A stretch of 64,000 nt of DNA from Macrosoma leucophasiata (Eukaryota > Arthropoda > Insecta > Lepidoptera > Hedylidae). Position numbers and translations under genes: made by a program. Below are positions 44,967 to 56,473 of this stretch, piece by piece. Every line of letters begins with the position of its first letter. The first letter of the stretch is position 1. The stretch is taken from assembly GCA_036365455.1 (NCBI GenBank), contig JAWQUS010000023.1:6820001-6884000 (forward strand). The letters are read 5' to 3'. Under the pieces are notes generated by a model, which was given only the letters and a program-made list of their open reading frames with translations, did not search any database and was not told the DNA's origin.

Positions 44967-47900
44967 ATGCCTCTTACTGCAGATGTGGCTGCTCAGCAAG
45001 TGCAGGTATGTTGATTATTACTAGCTATTATTAGTTATTACTAGCTGTGCCTGCGACTACGCCCGCGTGTGAATTTATGATCATTCAGTATCTACCCGGA
45101 CAAAGTCGTGGGCGCAGCTAGTATAAAAGTAGCCTAAGTTACTCCTTATTACATAAGCTAACTGCCAGTGAAAGTACTGTCAAAATGTAATGTGTAATGG
45201 GTTAACCAGTAAAGATTTTGTAGGCCAAAAATTACCTGTCTACTTTAGAATTATATTGTTTATTAAAATATTTCAGGAGCGCTTGAGGTCATTGCACAGA
45301 TTGTTATATGAGATTGAAGGTGAGAGGGGACGCAATGAACAATGCATAGAATCTATCTTGCGTGCTGAGAAAACAGCGGAATCATCTCCATCTACTGAAG
45401 ATTCTTCCAGCTCTTCACAACAAGTAAATTCAAATTTTTATATAATTATGTTTAATATTTGTAGCCTACTGCTATTTTGGGACTATCCACAAAACTGTAG
45501 GTAATTTTTTTTTCGAATTGAATTAATAGACAAGTCTGCATGGAAACATGCAGACTTATGTCTTTTAGGGCTTAGGAATACAGATGTGAAATTATGTTAA
45601 TCTACAATTAAGTTATCCACTAAGTTATACATATGCATAATTATGTATGAATGTATGCACAGTCATGAGTGACACAATAAGTTTTTGGTGAATAAAGAAT
45701 AGTTGAGACATTTTCTAAAAAAATCTGTATAAAAATAGTTTCAAAGGTATGTGTCTCCAATCACTACTTAGTGTTAGGATAGTAAGAAAGTATTAAACTT
45801 TGATTAAATTTTAAAATAACGATGTTACAGCAAATGCAATTGAAAACTCTGTACAAAGCTGGATTGGCTGCGGCCGAGCAAGAGGAACGCGTGATGCGTG
45901 CCGCTCTTTCGCGCATCTATGAAATACGCACCATCAAGAACGAAAGAAGGATTCAGGTAATGAATTTATATTTTCGACGTGATTATTATAAATCGAGGAA
46001 CTTTGGCTGCGGAGAGCGCGAAACAAGTGAAGCAAGGAAGATAAATAAATAAAAAAGGATAAATTTATCTTGGACTATTTTTATTTAAAAACCTACTCTT
46101 TAAAAGAGGAATATCCAAATATTACTTGTTCACCAACTTAAAAAATTGTGTGTGGTATGTTCTAGAACACGACATATTTGTATTTTCATGGTAATATATT
46201 AATTATTGTTCATTCTTCTCTTAATCTTGTCTCCATAATGATTATTTACCTGTCGCAGGCCCGTCACGCCGGCAACAAGGAAACCATAGGTTGCGGCGCG
46301 CTTATGAAGATGTTGCTGAGCGCCGCGCAGACGCTGCCGCTGCACGTGGGGCGCGTGGGCGAGCGCGCGCCCCCGCTGTGCGGCGCCGTGCCCGCCGACG
46401 CCGGACACGTGGCCAAGCCCGGGGACGCCGTCGCCGCGCTCGTGCGGGTCTCCGACAAGGAGGAGAACTGGATACTGGCCGAGGTTTGTTGCTGTGTAGT
46501 GACGGTTACATTCCTATTCTATTGCGCATATTGGGTTCTATTGCGCGTTTTCCACAGATACTGGAAGTACTGGAACTGTTTTTTTTTTATTCTGAGGCGA
46601 GTCTGATACTGACCATTCAGGGCTCGCAAAGCTTAGGGGCGCCGAAACCGCATTTCTGCACGTCTGGTCCACAAATGATTCAACTAATTATGCATGTGAG
46701 ATGGTGCTAATCCATGTAGGTCTAGTTATCTATTAAAATCGTGTGGCCTCGGGGGCAAACTATATTTGCCCATGATGTAAAAGTTCCTGAGCAAAACGGA
46801 TGAGCTTGGCAATAATTTGAGGCCGAGCGATCTAATCGTTTGTCGAACATTCTTCAATTTTGACTTCATCAAACACGCACTTTAATTTGTGTATATATTT
46901 GTTTCAGGTGGTGAGTTGGCTCCCGGCGCAGGGAAAGTACGAAGTGGACGATATTGACGAGGAGCAAAAGAATCGTCACGTGCTGAGCAAGCGCCGCGTC
47001 GTGCCTCTGCCGCTGATGCGAGCTGACCCGCGGACTGACGAGCACGCCCTGTTCCCAAAGGGCGCTGTAGTGATGGCACTCTACCCGCAGACCACGTGCT
47101 TCTATAGAGCTGTGGTCAATCGCCTGCCCAGCTCTGCTGCGGATCCATATGAGGTTTTGTTCGAGGTGATGTTTCATTTTAAATCGACTCCAAAAAATAA
47201 GGTACTATGTTCGACTGCATGTACTTATGTTTTGACGTGTATACGTCTTATAAATCGATAATTGCGGCTGTACGCAAGAACAAGTATCATGTTCCACCTG
47301 AGCCGATCGTGCAAGACCAAGATAAAGGCACGATTCGGCCTAAGCGTTCGGCTTGTGACGTCACGTAAAATTATCGCCCATACTGTTTAAATTCATGTAT
47401 TTGTCCGATGGTGGGGTCCAGTCTTAGGGATTGTCGTGCATGAATGAAGAGAATGATAAATGTAGATGAGGCACGGGAGGTGTGTCAAGACCGGGCCATA
47501 TGGCACTCCACACTCTCTGCCGGGTAGGCAGAGAGTGGGTCATCTTAGGGACCTGGCGTGAAGATACGTACATACATATGCATCTAAATATCATCTTTTC
47601 TCGCTACTGAGCTCACATTAGTTGCCACAGCACTAACTAACTTTACGCTAGCCTGTTGATATCTCCGGGCATATTAACAAACTCAGAGGCTTTGGGAAAA
47701 TTCCAGAAAATTGAAATATCCCAATTTAACCAGAGCTAAATGATTTGACATCCCTGATATCCCCTCCCCTACCCTACCCGGGAATCGAAACAAGGGTCCC
47801 AGCGTAGCAGTAGTGGCCAGCTACCACCACTAGACTACTGAGGCGTCTTTTTCGGAGTTATAACCAAGTGAAATATGACACAGGACTCGTCGTACGCGGA

Positions 47901-47976
47901 CGGGTACTCGCCGCCGGAGCGCGTGGCGCAGCGCTACGTGATCGCGATCAAGGAGGGCAAGGGCCGCGCCACCTGA
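44967..47976 (+). CDS. Sgf29: SAGA-associated factor 29 (tandem Tudor reader of H3K4me)
   Basis: Six exons, all in phase 0: 44967-45005, 45277-45423, 45831-45956, 46259-46483, 46908-47165, 47884-47976 (TGA). The product is 295 aa against 293 in human. The N-terminal ~100 residues are coiled-coil-like and contact the SAGA HAT module. The C-terminal half is the SGF29 tandem Tudor domain. Residues that read H3 are present at the same numbers as in human: Asp194 and Asp196 (YEVDDID), Tyr238 and Tyr245 (ALYPQTTCFYRAVV), and Phe264 (VLFE). It recruits SAGA/ATAC acetyltransferase to H3K4me2/3 promoters. Exon 4 is very GC-rich and gives spurious frames on both strands. AATAAA lies at 48059-48064. The last intron carries a SINE-1 copy. 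Confidence 0.97.
45035..45185. repeat. Helitron-like terminus and linked repeat in Sgf29 intron 1
   Basis: ctagctgtgcctgcgactac at the left and gtcgtgggcgcagctagt further right are inverted Helitron-type ends. The sequence after them (cctaagttactccttattac...ctgccagtgaaag) is the complement of the repeat body at 32850-32890. Confidence 0.55.
47650..47850 (-). mobile_element. SINE-1, inverted, in Sgf29 intron 5
   Basis: Contains ctgttgatatctccgggc, cccgggaatcgaaac and agtagtggccagctaccacc, matching the complement of SINE-1 with its B-box and A-box parts. It ends about 35 bp before the last exon's acceptor. Confidence 0.7.
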
Positions 47977-48058
47977 CACGCGCGCGCGCCCTCCGCCCTC
48001 TCGCTCTCCAAGCGATCTGACACCGACTCCTCCCACTGATCCACCGATTGATATAAAT

Positions 48059-48064
48059 AATAAA
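48059..48064 (+). terminator. Sgf29 polyadenylation signal
   Basis: AATAAA 83 bases after the stop codon. Confidence 0.6.
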
Positions 48065-48746
48065 TGTAATATCCAGAACACGGCGGAACTTTGTCATCGA
48101 GTGAACTTGCTTGTGTAAACTTTACGCGAGTCTTTGAGCTCGCGACGAACACACGGACGAGAAAGAAAGCTAGTTTAAATTTTGGCCTGATAGCTATTTA
48201 TTGCAACATGTTTCTCCTCGCGTATTCTTTGTATACCATAAAATTGCTTACTTTGCAGCGAAAAATAACTGACAGCACATACGCATTTCAGTTTTACAGG
48301 CACTGTAAACTAAATGTGATCATGGTTCGAAGTGATCTTCAAGGTTTTCATTGATAATAAAAAATCTTACATTTTTCTGATTACGATTTGTTGCTTTTGC
48401 GCTTATTCAGACGCTTTGTGGCAGATGGATTGGGACAATGAGGTCGAGGTAGAGCTGAAAACTTAAAAAATCTCTTGTACGACTTGAAAGAGAAGGGTAT
48501 TTCAATTTGGTTTTTTTTTTTTATTAAATATATAAATTGTGCTCAATTTATACGAATAGTATGCACACTCTATGCATAATTACCCTATCTCTACCTACGG
48601 CCGCATATAATACACGAACCTACTCACACACGCACTGTTGCAATGTGATGTAGCGTTACCTGCGTAGCCTTATTCAACACTCGCTAGTGATAAGATTAAT
48701 TTCTACTATTTTTATTTCTTTATATTATCTTCTTAATATATATAAA

Positions 48747-49519
48747 TCTCGTGTCACAATGTTTGTCCTCAATGGACTCCTAAACCACTTAACCGATTAT
48801 AATAAAATTCGCACACCATGTGCAGTTCGATCCAACTTGAGAGATAGGATAGTTTAAATCTCAAATTATAGTCGCAATTTTAATTTATTGCTAAATATTT
48901 GTCTGTTATTATTTGACAGTCACAATTATCTGTTAACTCCAAATGATTCTAACAGATGTCGATACCTTTCGACTGGGTTGAGTAAGTAATCAATAGATGG
49001 CGCTGCTATGGTAAATCTACAAACATGTCATTTAAGCTACATTTAAACAGCTTATTTACCACGTGTTGTTGACGCTATAAATTTTTATTTTGTACCTATT
49101 GATTTCTGCTTAATATCAAGTGTAAGAACATTTTAATTAATTGTGTTCAACGTACTTCCCCTTCAAATCTCAATCCAGTGAATTTGTATACCAACATCAA
49201 CATTTTCGTCTTTGTTCGTAAATAATTTCATTGTACTAAAGGGTTATAGTAGTAGAAAGTCAAATAAGGAGATCACCAAATTTTTTTACAAATACCATCT
49301 GTGTGAAATAGCATAGTGGACTCCGTGACTGATGTTCTCTTATTGTTCCTCTTAGATTGTTTACTATAATGTAATATAGGTATAACAAAGGTTGACTGGC
49401 AGAGAATGCTACCTAGCATTAAGTCCGCCTCATGTTACATTTTTGTGCTTGAAAGTATAAATAAATAAATAAATATAACAAAAACTTTAGCCACAGCAAC
49501 GCGTGGCCGGGTCATCTAG
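48747..49519 (+). mobile_element. Helitron-like element 1
   Basis: Begins TCTCGTGTCACAATGTTTGT and ends acgcgtggccgggtcatCTAG followed by T, a standard insect Helitron 3' end with a short GC hairpin. No Rep/helicase. It contains a LINE 3' tail at 49391-49485. Confidence 0.65.
49391..49485 (+). mobile_element. LINE 3' tail inside Helitron-like element 1
   Basis: Close match to 26905-27005, ending in (aaat)n. A second, heavily truncated insertion of the same LINE family. Confidence 0.6.
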
Positions 49520-49522
49520 TTA

Positions 49523-50468
49523 TCCTACTACTATTATAAAGGCGAAAGTTTGTAAGTATGGATGTATGGATGTTTGTTACTCTTTCACGTAAAAACTACT
49601 GAATGGATTTGAATGAAACTTTACCACAATATAGCTTATACATTAGAATAACACATAGGCTATAGCTTATACATCAGAATAACACATAGGCTACAATTTT
49701 TGAGGTTTTTAATGTGAGGTCGTAGGAAAAACACATTTTTTGCGCTTACATTGCAAACGCTGACTGAATCCTACAAGATAGATCAAAACAATTTACTACA
49801 GTATTGTACAACTTAAAAAGGTCTACAAAAAAGTCCGTGATGGTATATGTTTATCTCTTAGGAATAACCCACAATAACCATTTTTTATCCTTTACTTTGT
49901 ACGAGAAATAATGGCTTATTTACGAAGCGATTTTAAGCAATACAGTATTAATCCTTATCCAATTAAGTATCTTAAATACATTGTGCATTTAATAAAGATC
50001 AATATGGCTTTTTACAGCATGTAAATTAAATAAAAATTTTCGAAGATATCACAGATTTAAAATGCAGAGTCATAGCAATTTCGGCGATAAATACCGTTTC
50101 GGTGATAAATACCGGCAGCGGCGCCAGGCGAACGGGGCGTGGGGGGAGCGGGGTAGGTGCGGTGGGGAAGAAGTGGCTCATCGCTGAGTGCGCGACCCGA
50201 ACACGGGCAGACGCGTGAGGGCAGACATCGTTGACGGTTGTTTCCGTTTTGCGAATTTTCAAGGCACTAGCGATTTGATAAAAACGTATGGTCGCCTACT
50301 TTAAGTAATATAGGCCTAAGGTTAGTTATTGCCAGGTTTCTTTTTGGTTAGGAGTTACACGTACAAATTAGGGCTCTGCAGTGCTTAGTTACCGTATTTC
50401 TTACTTATTACTAGACTAGACGGGACGAACCTGAAGTCCACGCGAACGAAGTCGCGGGCAAAAGCTAG
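49523..50468 (+). mobile_element. Helitron-like element 2
   Basis: Begins TCCTACTACTATTATAAAGG and ends cgaagtcgcgggcaaaagCTAG followed by T. These are the ends of a common lepidopteran non-autonomous Helitron. It abuts element 1 with only three bases between them. Confidence 0.65.
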
Positions 50469-51006
50469 TTTATAATAAACACAACATCTCAACGATTTCT
50501 AATAAACTTGTTGAGACTAGCGTTTTATTTTGGATAGACGTTAGTTTCATTTTCGTTTGTATTGACCTTTTACCAAATGGGTGACCATAATTTCCTTTAT
50601 TGTAATTAATTTTGGGACAAAATATTACCTATATCAAAAATGCCTGAAATCGATTCTGAACAAAATAGTTTTGGGTTGTACATTCAATCCTATTACACGT
50701 GGTATACTAACCCTTTTAGCAATAGAATGCTGTCTTTGTCAGTTGTATTGTTAAATGCGCAGGATAGAAAAAGACAAAGGAGAGATTAGCAACACTTTTA
50801 GAGGTAAAATATGTTTATGACTAAGGGGGTAGGTATCGTAGAAGTATGCAATCATCTAAAAATATTGCAAATTGGACTTATATGATTTGCAAATAAATCA
50901 CTGACGTCACCGACCGGTTATTTTTGTTCGATAGTACTTTATTCTTCATACTATATCACGCACAATTGCTAACTTCAGAGTGGCACACTTAGGTGTGTCT
51001 ATTGCT

Positions 51007-51488
51007 AAAGGAGATGTTGCAAAAATGTATGGACCTCCGGCCATGTATTGTACACAATATCATTAAACAGGCAAAATCAATATAAAAACGTTTTTTACTG
51101 CATATTTTCACTTATTTAGCTTTGTTTGCAGTTACAAAACATAATTTGCAGTTAGAATTGCAACTCAAAACTAACATGGCGAATATGGCGGGCGATATCA
51201 TTTTGACATCTTCATTCATCATTTTTTAAATTGTATTTTGATTATAGAACTCTGAGAAAAAAGTAATATTTTCTAAATACTATCAAAATCGATTGATCCC
51301 AAGTGTCGGCTGTATCGCCGCCATGTTTAACATAGTTGAAAATGATAAAATTGTTATAATTAAATGTGGTTGTAACTCTTAAACTATATTCTTGAATAAA
51401 TTAATTGTATTTTTTTTGGATTCTCCTTTAATTTACCCATTTTTTGAGGACATGTACGAACCAGAGCTGAGTTCGCAATATCTCCTTT
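51007..51488. mobile_element. MITE family with AAGGAGATGTTGC ends, copy 2
   Basis: Same ends and body as 35117-35589, with one substitution in the right end (gcaatatctcc). Confidence 0.8.
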
Positions 51489-51510
51489 GGTACATCATAA
51501 ACAAATACCC

Positions 51511-52023
51511 AGATGTTGCAAAAATGTATGGACCTCCGGCCATGTATTGTACACAATATCATTAATTATCAATTAACAGGCAAAATCAATATAAAAACGT
51601 TTTTTACTGAATATTTTCACTTATTAAGCTTTGTTTACAGTTACAAAATATTATTTGCAGTTAGAGTTGCAACTCAAACCAACATGGCGAATGTCATTTT
51701 GACATTTTCATTTTTTAAATTATTTTTTGATTATATAGTACTTGCAGAAAAAAAGTAATATTTTTCTAAATACTATCGAAATCAATTTCATGTGTTAATA
51801 CTAAGAACTTAAACTAATCGATTTCCAATTTACAGAAGCGTCGACTGTATAGCCACCATGTTGAATATGGTTGAAAATGATAAAATCGTTGGAATTAAAT
51901 GTGGTAGTAACTCTAAAATATATTCTTGAATAAATCAACTGTTATTTTTTTCGGATTCTTCTATAATTTACTCATTTTTTGAGGACATGTGCAAATTAGA
52001 GCCGAGCTCGCAACATCTCCTTT
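51511..52023. mobile_element. MITE family with AAGGAGATGTTGC ends, copy 3
   Basis: The left end lacks the first bases (agatgttgc); the right end is intact (gcaacatctccttt). It has an extra ~50-bp stretch near 51790-51838 absent from the other copies. It starts 22 bases after copy 2 in the same orientation. Confidence 0.8.
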
Positions 52024-52230
52024 ATTGTTTTGTATAAAAACAAAATCTTCGTAATCGTGGTCACGAAATGGCTATGGATTCGCAATGTTAAATTAAAATA
52101 TTTTAACTACTGCTTGTCAGTGGCAGAACTTGTTCTTTTTAAGATGCGAACGAGCAACATCGTCTCATTCGTCGCTGAATAATGTTATTTGGCCAATTTA
52201 TATTAAAAAATACCGAAATCATGTAGAGTA

Positions 52231-53682
52231 CAGTCTGTTTTTTTTTCGCTACGGACTAAATTGACATATGCAAATGTCAATTTCCAAAATAATGATGCCA
52301 GCCTTCTAGTATTAGTGTTGTACGATACCGGTTTTATGAATCGTTACTCTTTCCTTTACCACATAATTTTATTATTATTTGACAATAGATTAATCTTTTA
52401 AAAAATAGGGTTACAATGGAGTATCACAGATTTAATTTAAATTACTTATTGCCCTAAGTAAACACGACAATTATTTATTTGTTGTTGAAGAATACGCAAT
52501 AACAAGTTAAATTAATAACAAGCTATTTCTTGTGTCGTTCCTGTTAAAACAGGAACGACACAAGAAATAGTTCGATGTACTGTAGCTATCAATGCCATAA
52601 AAACGAAAATACGTCGCCATTTTGAATACACGGCATTCGTCCTTCAACCTCCGAAATGCGATTTCACGGGCAAAAAACATGGTAATGAACGCGTTCATTA
52701 TGTACACATCAAAAAGTAAACAGAATCTCCAGCCGAAACGCCGAAGAAAAACGAATGTGTGACTTCGTCTAGTGACTCCCCAGCGCTGGAAAAATTATAT
52801 TAAACATGTACCTAATAATTGAAGTTGAGAAAAAAAAAAGGGTAAAATGTGGCCATATTGTCGACGACATTACGGACTGATTTATTATTGAAGTAGGTGA
52901 TAACTCTGACGATTCGGCACATTGAGGTACGGAGTCATTACCTGATTCTGATTATTAATTTGCATGTCATTATTAAGATTTATAGATACTTAAAGAATAA
53001 GTGTTGCATTTATGTTTTTATCATATCTATACATTAACCATACAGGTACATTATAAAGGCATGCCTATTGGTACATTACGGGTGTCGCCACATTCTAAAA
53101 TTTTAAAGACACTTTTTTGTAATCACCAAGTTTTACGTTCCTGTTAAAAACTTGTTATTGCGTATTCTTCAACAACAAATAAATAATTGTCGTGTTTACT
53201 AAGTTTTATCTAAACCTCAAATGTTAGGGTTCTCTTTAGGCACTGGTTTGACATGCAATAAGTCGTCTTTACCATTTCTTCTTTACTAGCGCAGTGTAAA
53301 ATATTAATAAGATATAATATAAATTAAAAGGCTAGGAGCAGTAAACGTACTAAGTTGTACTACATTTCCTTTTATTATTGATTTGTTGTTGTTATTGTTT
53401 TTTTATTTTCTGTTTTTGTTACTGTTATGAAACAATATGCAATTCCTTAGATATCCAAATACGGAAACTTATAAATGGTCTGATGTAATTTTATTAAGAC
53501 GGTTTGTAAGCAAATAACGACTGTTTGTTGTGAATAAAATAAAATAAAAATTATTACTGAAAAACGATACTAGATTGTAAATTACGTAAAGTTACGGTAG
53601 TGGACATCACTATTAATGATCCCCAAAAACCTAGCCACACAGCTTATGTCAATTTAGTCCGTACCGAAAAAAAAACAGACTT
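52231..53682. mobile_element. Tc1-like non-autonomous element with long internal palindromes
   Basis: 1452 bp between TA dinucleotides, with ~36-bp inverted ends (AGTCTGTTTTTTTTTCG, then TACGGACTAAATTGACAT). The CAGT start and TA target fit Tc1/mariner. Inside, 52457-52512 and about 53148-53203 are inverted copies. At 52524-52571 there is a near-perfect ctatttcttgtgtcgttcctg palindrome. No transposase was recognised. Confidence 0.7.
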
Positions 53683-53894
53683 TAGTAGAAAAGATGTAGC
53701 CAAACTTGTATAGAAAAATGTGGTAAATATAATTCTATGTATAGGAACTATTTACCTATGTAGCAGCAATGCAATGTAAGTATGACTCTGAAAATTATTT
53801 TTTCTAGTTATAGGGATAAAGATTCGTACTTTTTTGTCAGGATGACGCTATTATCTTTTAGTATTACACCAGCTAGCTAAGATGTTATGTATTA

Positions 53895-54347
53895 GGGTCA
53901 TAGCTCACTAGAGCCACCCGGCACCCGACCGCCTCGAGCGGTCTGCGCTCATTACATCAACTCCGCTCCGTATCGCCTCGACCGCAAGGCGTCAACACAC
54001 AAGCGGCGCGCAGTCCATTCGGTGACCACTAGCTTGTCTTGAGTTGACTTTGTATTTCCAACGCGCTGTTCCCAAGTGGATCACGCACTGTTTGCGAGTG
54101 GTTCACAAGTAACATCGCTTCGTTCACCCGTCGACAAGGTCAATGTTCAGAAATTTGTGGAGCAAATCATAGTTTTATACCTATTGTTATTGAAAGAATC
54201 TCAATTAAAAATTTTATTAATTGAATTAATAATTATTCTTCATTAGATGACTGGAAGCAAGTAATGATCTCTTAAACCATATTATAGTATCGAGTGGACG
54301 CAGTAAGACGCTGGGTGCTGGTCGGTGGCTGTAGTGAGCTATGACCC
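53895..54347. mobile_element. PIF/Harbinger-like MITE
   Basis: 453 bp with inverted ends GGGTCATAGCTCACTA and its complement, flanked by TTA on both sides (53892-53894 and 54348-54350), the Harbinger target size. Subterminal GC-rich blocks also pair. No coding capacity. Confidence 0.75.
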
Positions 54348-54350
54348 TTA

Positions 54351-56473
54351 AGCTGCAAACTGTTAATGACGATATTACAAATGACGAATTACGATCTTCT
54401 TTCTGAAAGTATTAGTATATCTTCCCGAATATGAAATATGGACTTGTTTGAACAAATTGAAATCTAGGCTAGCTGTTTAGAAAAGATCACCATTCAATTC
54501 TGACAAACTCTCATCTGTAGAAGTAATTAATGAAATAAGACAAGTATTAGTTATGTTGTATGTTCATTAGTTGTAATCGTTGAATTGACTTTTTGTACAA
54601 TAAAAAAAATATCTGTATGCTTCATAAATATTTTGTCTCAATTATATCTTAAATTATAGAAACATTAACATTCCTTTGTCTTTTATTTTCGTCGCCGCAT
54701 TATTTTGCGAAATAAAAACGAATTAAAGCGGAATACTTAACATTATACAGTAAGAAGTAAAATCTACATACAATACATGATAAAATGGTTATGTCCGAAA
54801 TATACAATCATTTAATTTTGATTACGTGTTAAAACAAAATTGATTTTATATCTTTTCTCTGATCACCTATAAACTAAAGAATAATAATAAAATTAATGGA
54901 AGCAAAATAAAATACAATCACGACCGAATAATCGGTCGAATGAAACAAAAGAGGAACTTATTTCCTAGGTAGTGTAGATATACCTAATGTGAACATAAGT
55001 TAAAGTTAGTGATTTTTAAACAATTTGGACCACATACTATCAGTCAAAAATGTAAAAGCTGTGTTTATTACTTACGTAATATACAAACGAATTCGACGAC
55101 TGCCAAAAAAATAAAATATAAGTACCTATACTTATTAATTCTCGGCAGACATAACAGTTGTCTACTGTGATATTATAGCTTCAGATTAGCTTCATAATAT
55201 CGGTACAGACACAGCCACTGCAAACTTGTATATAACTTAAAACTTACGTTACGCATTAGCAATGAGCAACTTTAGATAATATGGCATATCAATACTATAA
55301 TCCAACATAAATAAGAAATGAGATCAATATAGTTAATTTGTCAATGCAACTCTCCTATGCCTTTGACGTAACATAATATTGTAATTTGCTTGAATGCTAC
55401 TGAAGTATTGCAGTACATAGCGAAAATATTCCAATGTATTATACTACATTTTATACATAAAACAATGTACAAGAGTGGAGAGAGACATTAAAAGCCGCTA
55501 GTCCACCGATCATTGGACAAGAGACCGCATAAAAACTAGTTTTTATTGCTCCCAACACAACTCCGAATTCGCATGGCAGCGCAGTTTTGTGTGGCCGCTC
55601 TTATTCGGCGGGCGCCAGTGGACTACCGGCAAACTGCTGTAACACAACAGCAACATATCGGGTGTAGCACCAATGCCTCAAATAATCGGAACCAGCCAGA
55701 TTGCTGTCCTTGTGACGAGTTAACATCTTAGCTTAAATTGATTTAGAATTATCATATAATCGTCAATATAAAGTGATTTTACAACGAAAAGAATACACCT
55801 AGAGAGCTAGAAGCGAAATTTTTGGTACTAAATAAATATGACTTCCAAAGAAAATCCACACTCGAAAATTTCCGGCACCATGGCGCCAGTGACCGAATCT
55901 GAAAAAAAAAAGTACATGAATTACTGAAAATGGCTAATTCTTGATATTAAAAAAAAAAAGATGTAAAGTGCAACTGCTTAGGCATATTACATTGAGAACT
56001 ACAACAGTTTATATTTTTTACCAAAAACCAAAGATCCGAACGTGTGGAAGTGTTGCCCCTCCCATTATCTATTTATATTTCTGTGTTTCGGTTAGATCGT
56101 AATGTATGGCTCTGTAATGAGTCTCGCAGAGGCAAACAAAACATTGAAACCTCAGGAGTGGCAAAATGTGTCAAATGATTAGATCTCGCAGTTTATTCAC
56201 TTATCAATCGCGTGGACGGGCACGCTCGCTTATAAACATCGTTACATTTTTTTTTGTATTTATTGATCTTGCGATCGGCTCTTCAAGTCCTTATGCAGGA
56301 GTTCATTGGCAGGAGAGAGCTGTTCCTCCAGGGAAGAAACCGTCTCTTATTAAGTCAGGACTCTGTTAATGAACAAGGTCCCATATATGCTGTCTCTTAA
56401 GCCTTCTGGCGTTTATTCGTTTCATTTTAAATCGTTACATAAAGAAAGAAACAGTGGGTTCATCGGACGCACC
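54351..56473. other. Gene-free AT-rich region downstream of Rbf
   Basis: No supported exons. A candidate AATAAA for Rbf on the complement lies at 56264-56259. A SINE-2 scrap is near 56140-56175. Confidence 0.45.

Larger units (their letters stand above)
48520..50715. repeat. Old dispersed repeat split by two Helitron-like elements
   Basis: 48520-48737 and 50469-50715 together match the uninterrupted repeat at 61105-61560 in the Rbf intron (shared blocks such as cagtatgcacactatatgca, cacgaacctactcacacacg, acttgttgagactagc, gcctgaaatcgat). The 1.7 kb between them is foreign. Confidence 0.75.

Noticed and set aside
46199..46710. Several long frames on both strands around the GC-rich Sgf29 exon 4
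   Set aside because: Only the frame joined in phase to neighbouring exons gives SGF29; the others are GC-driven shadows.
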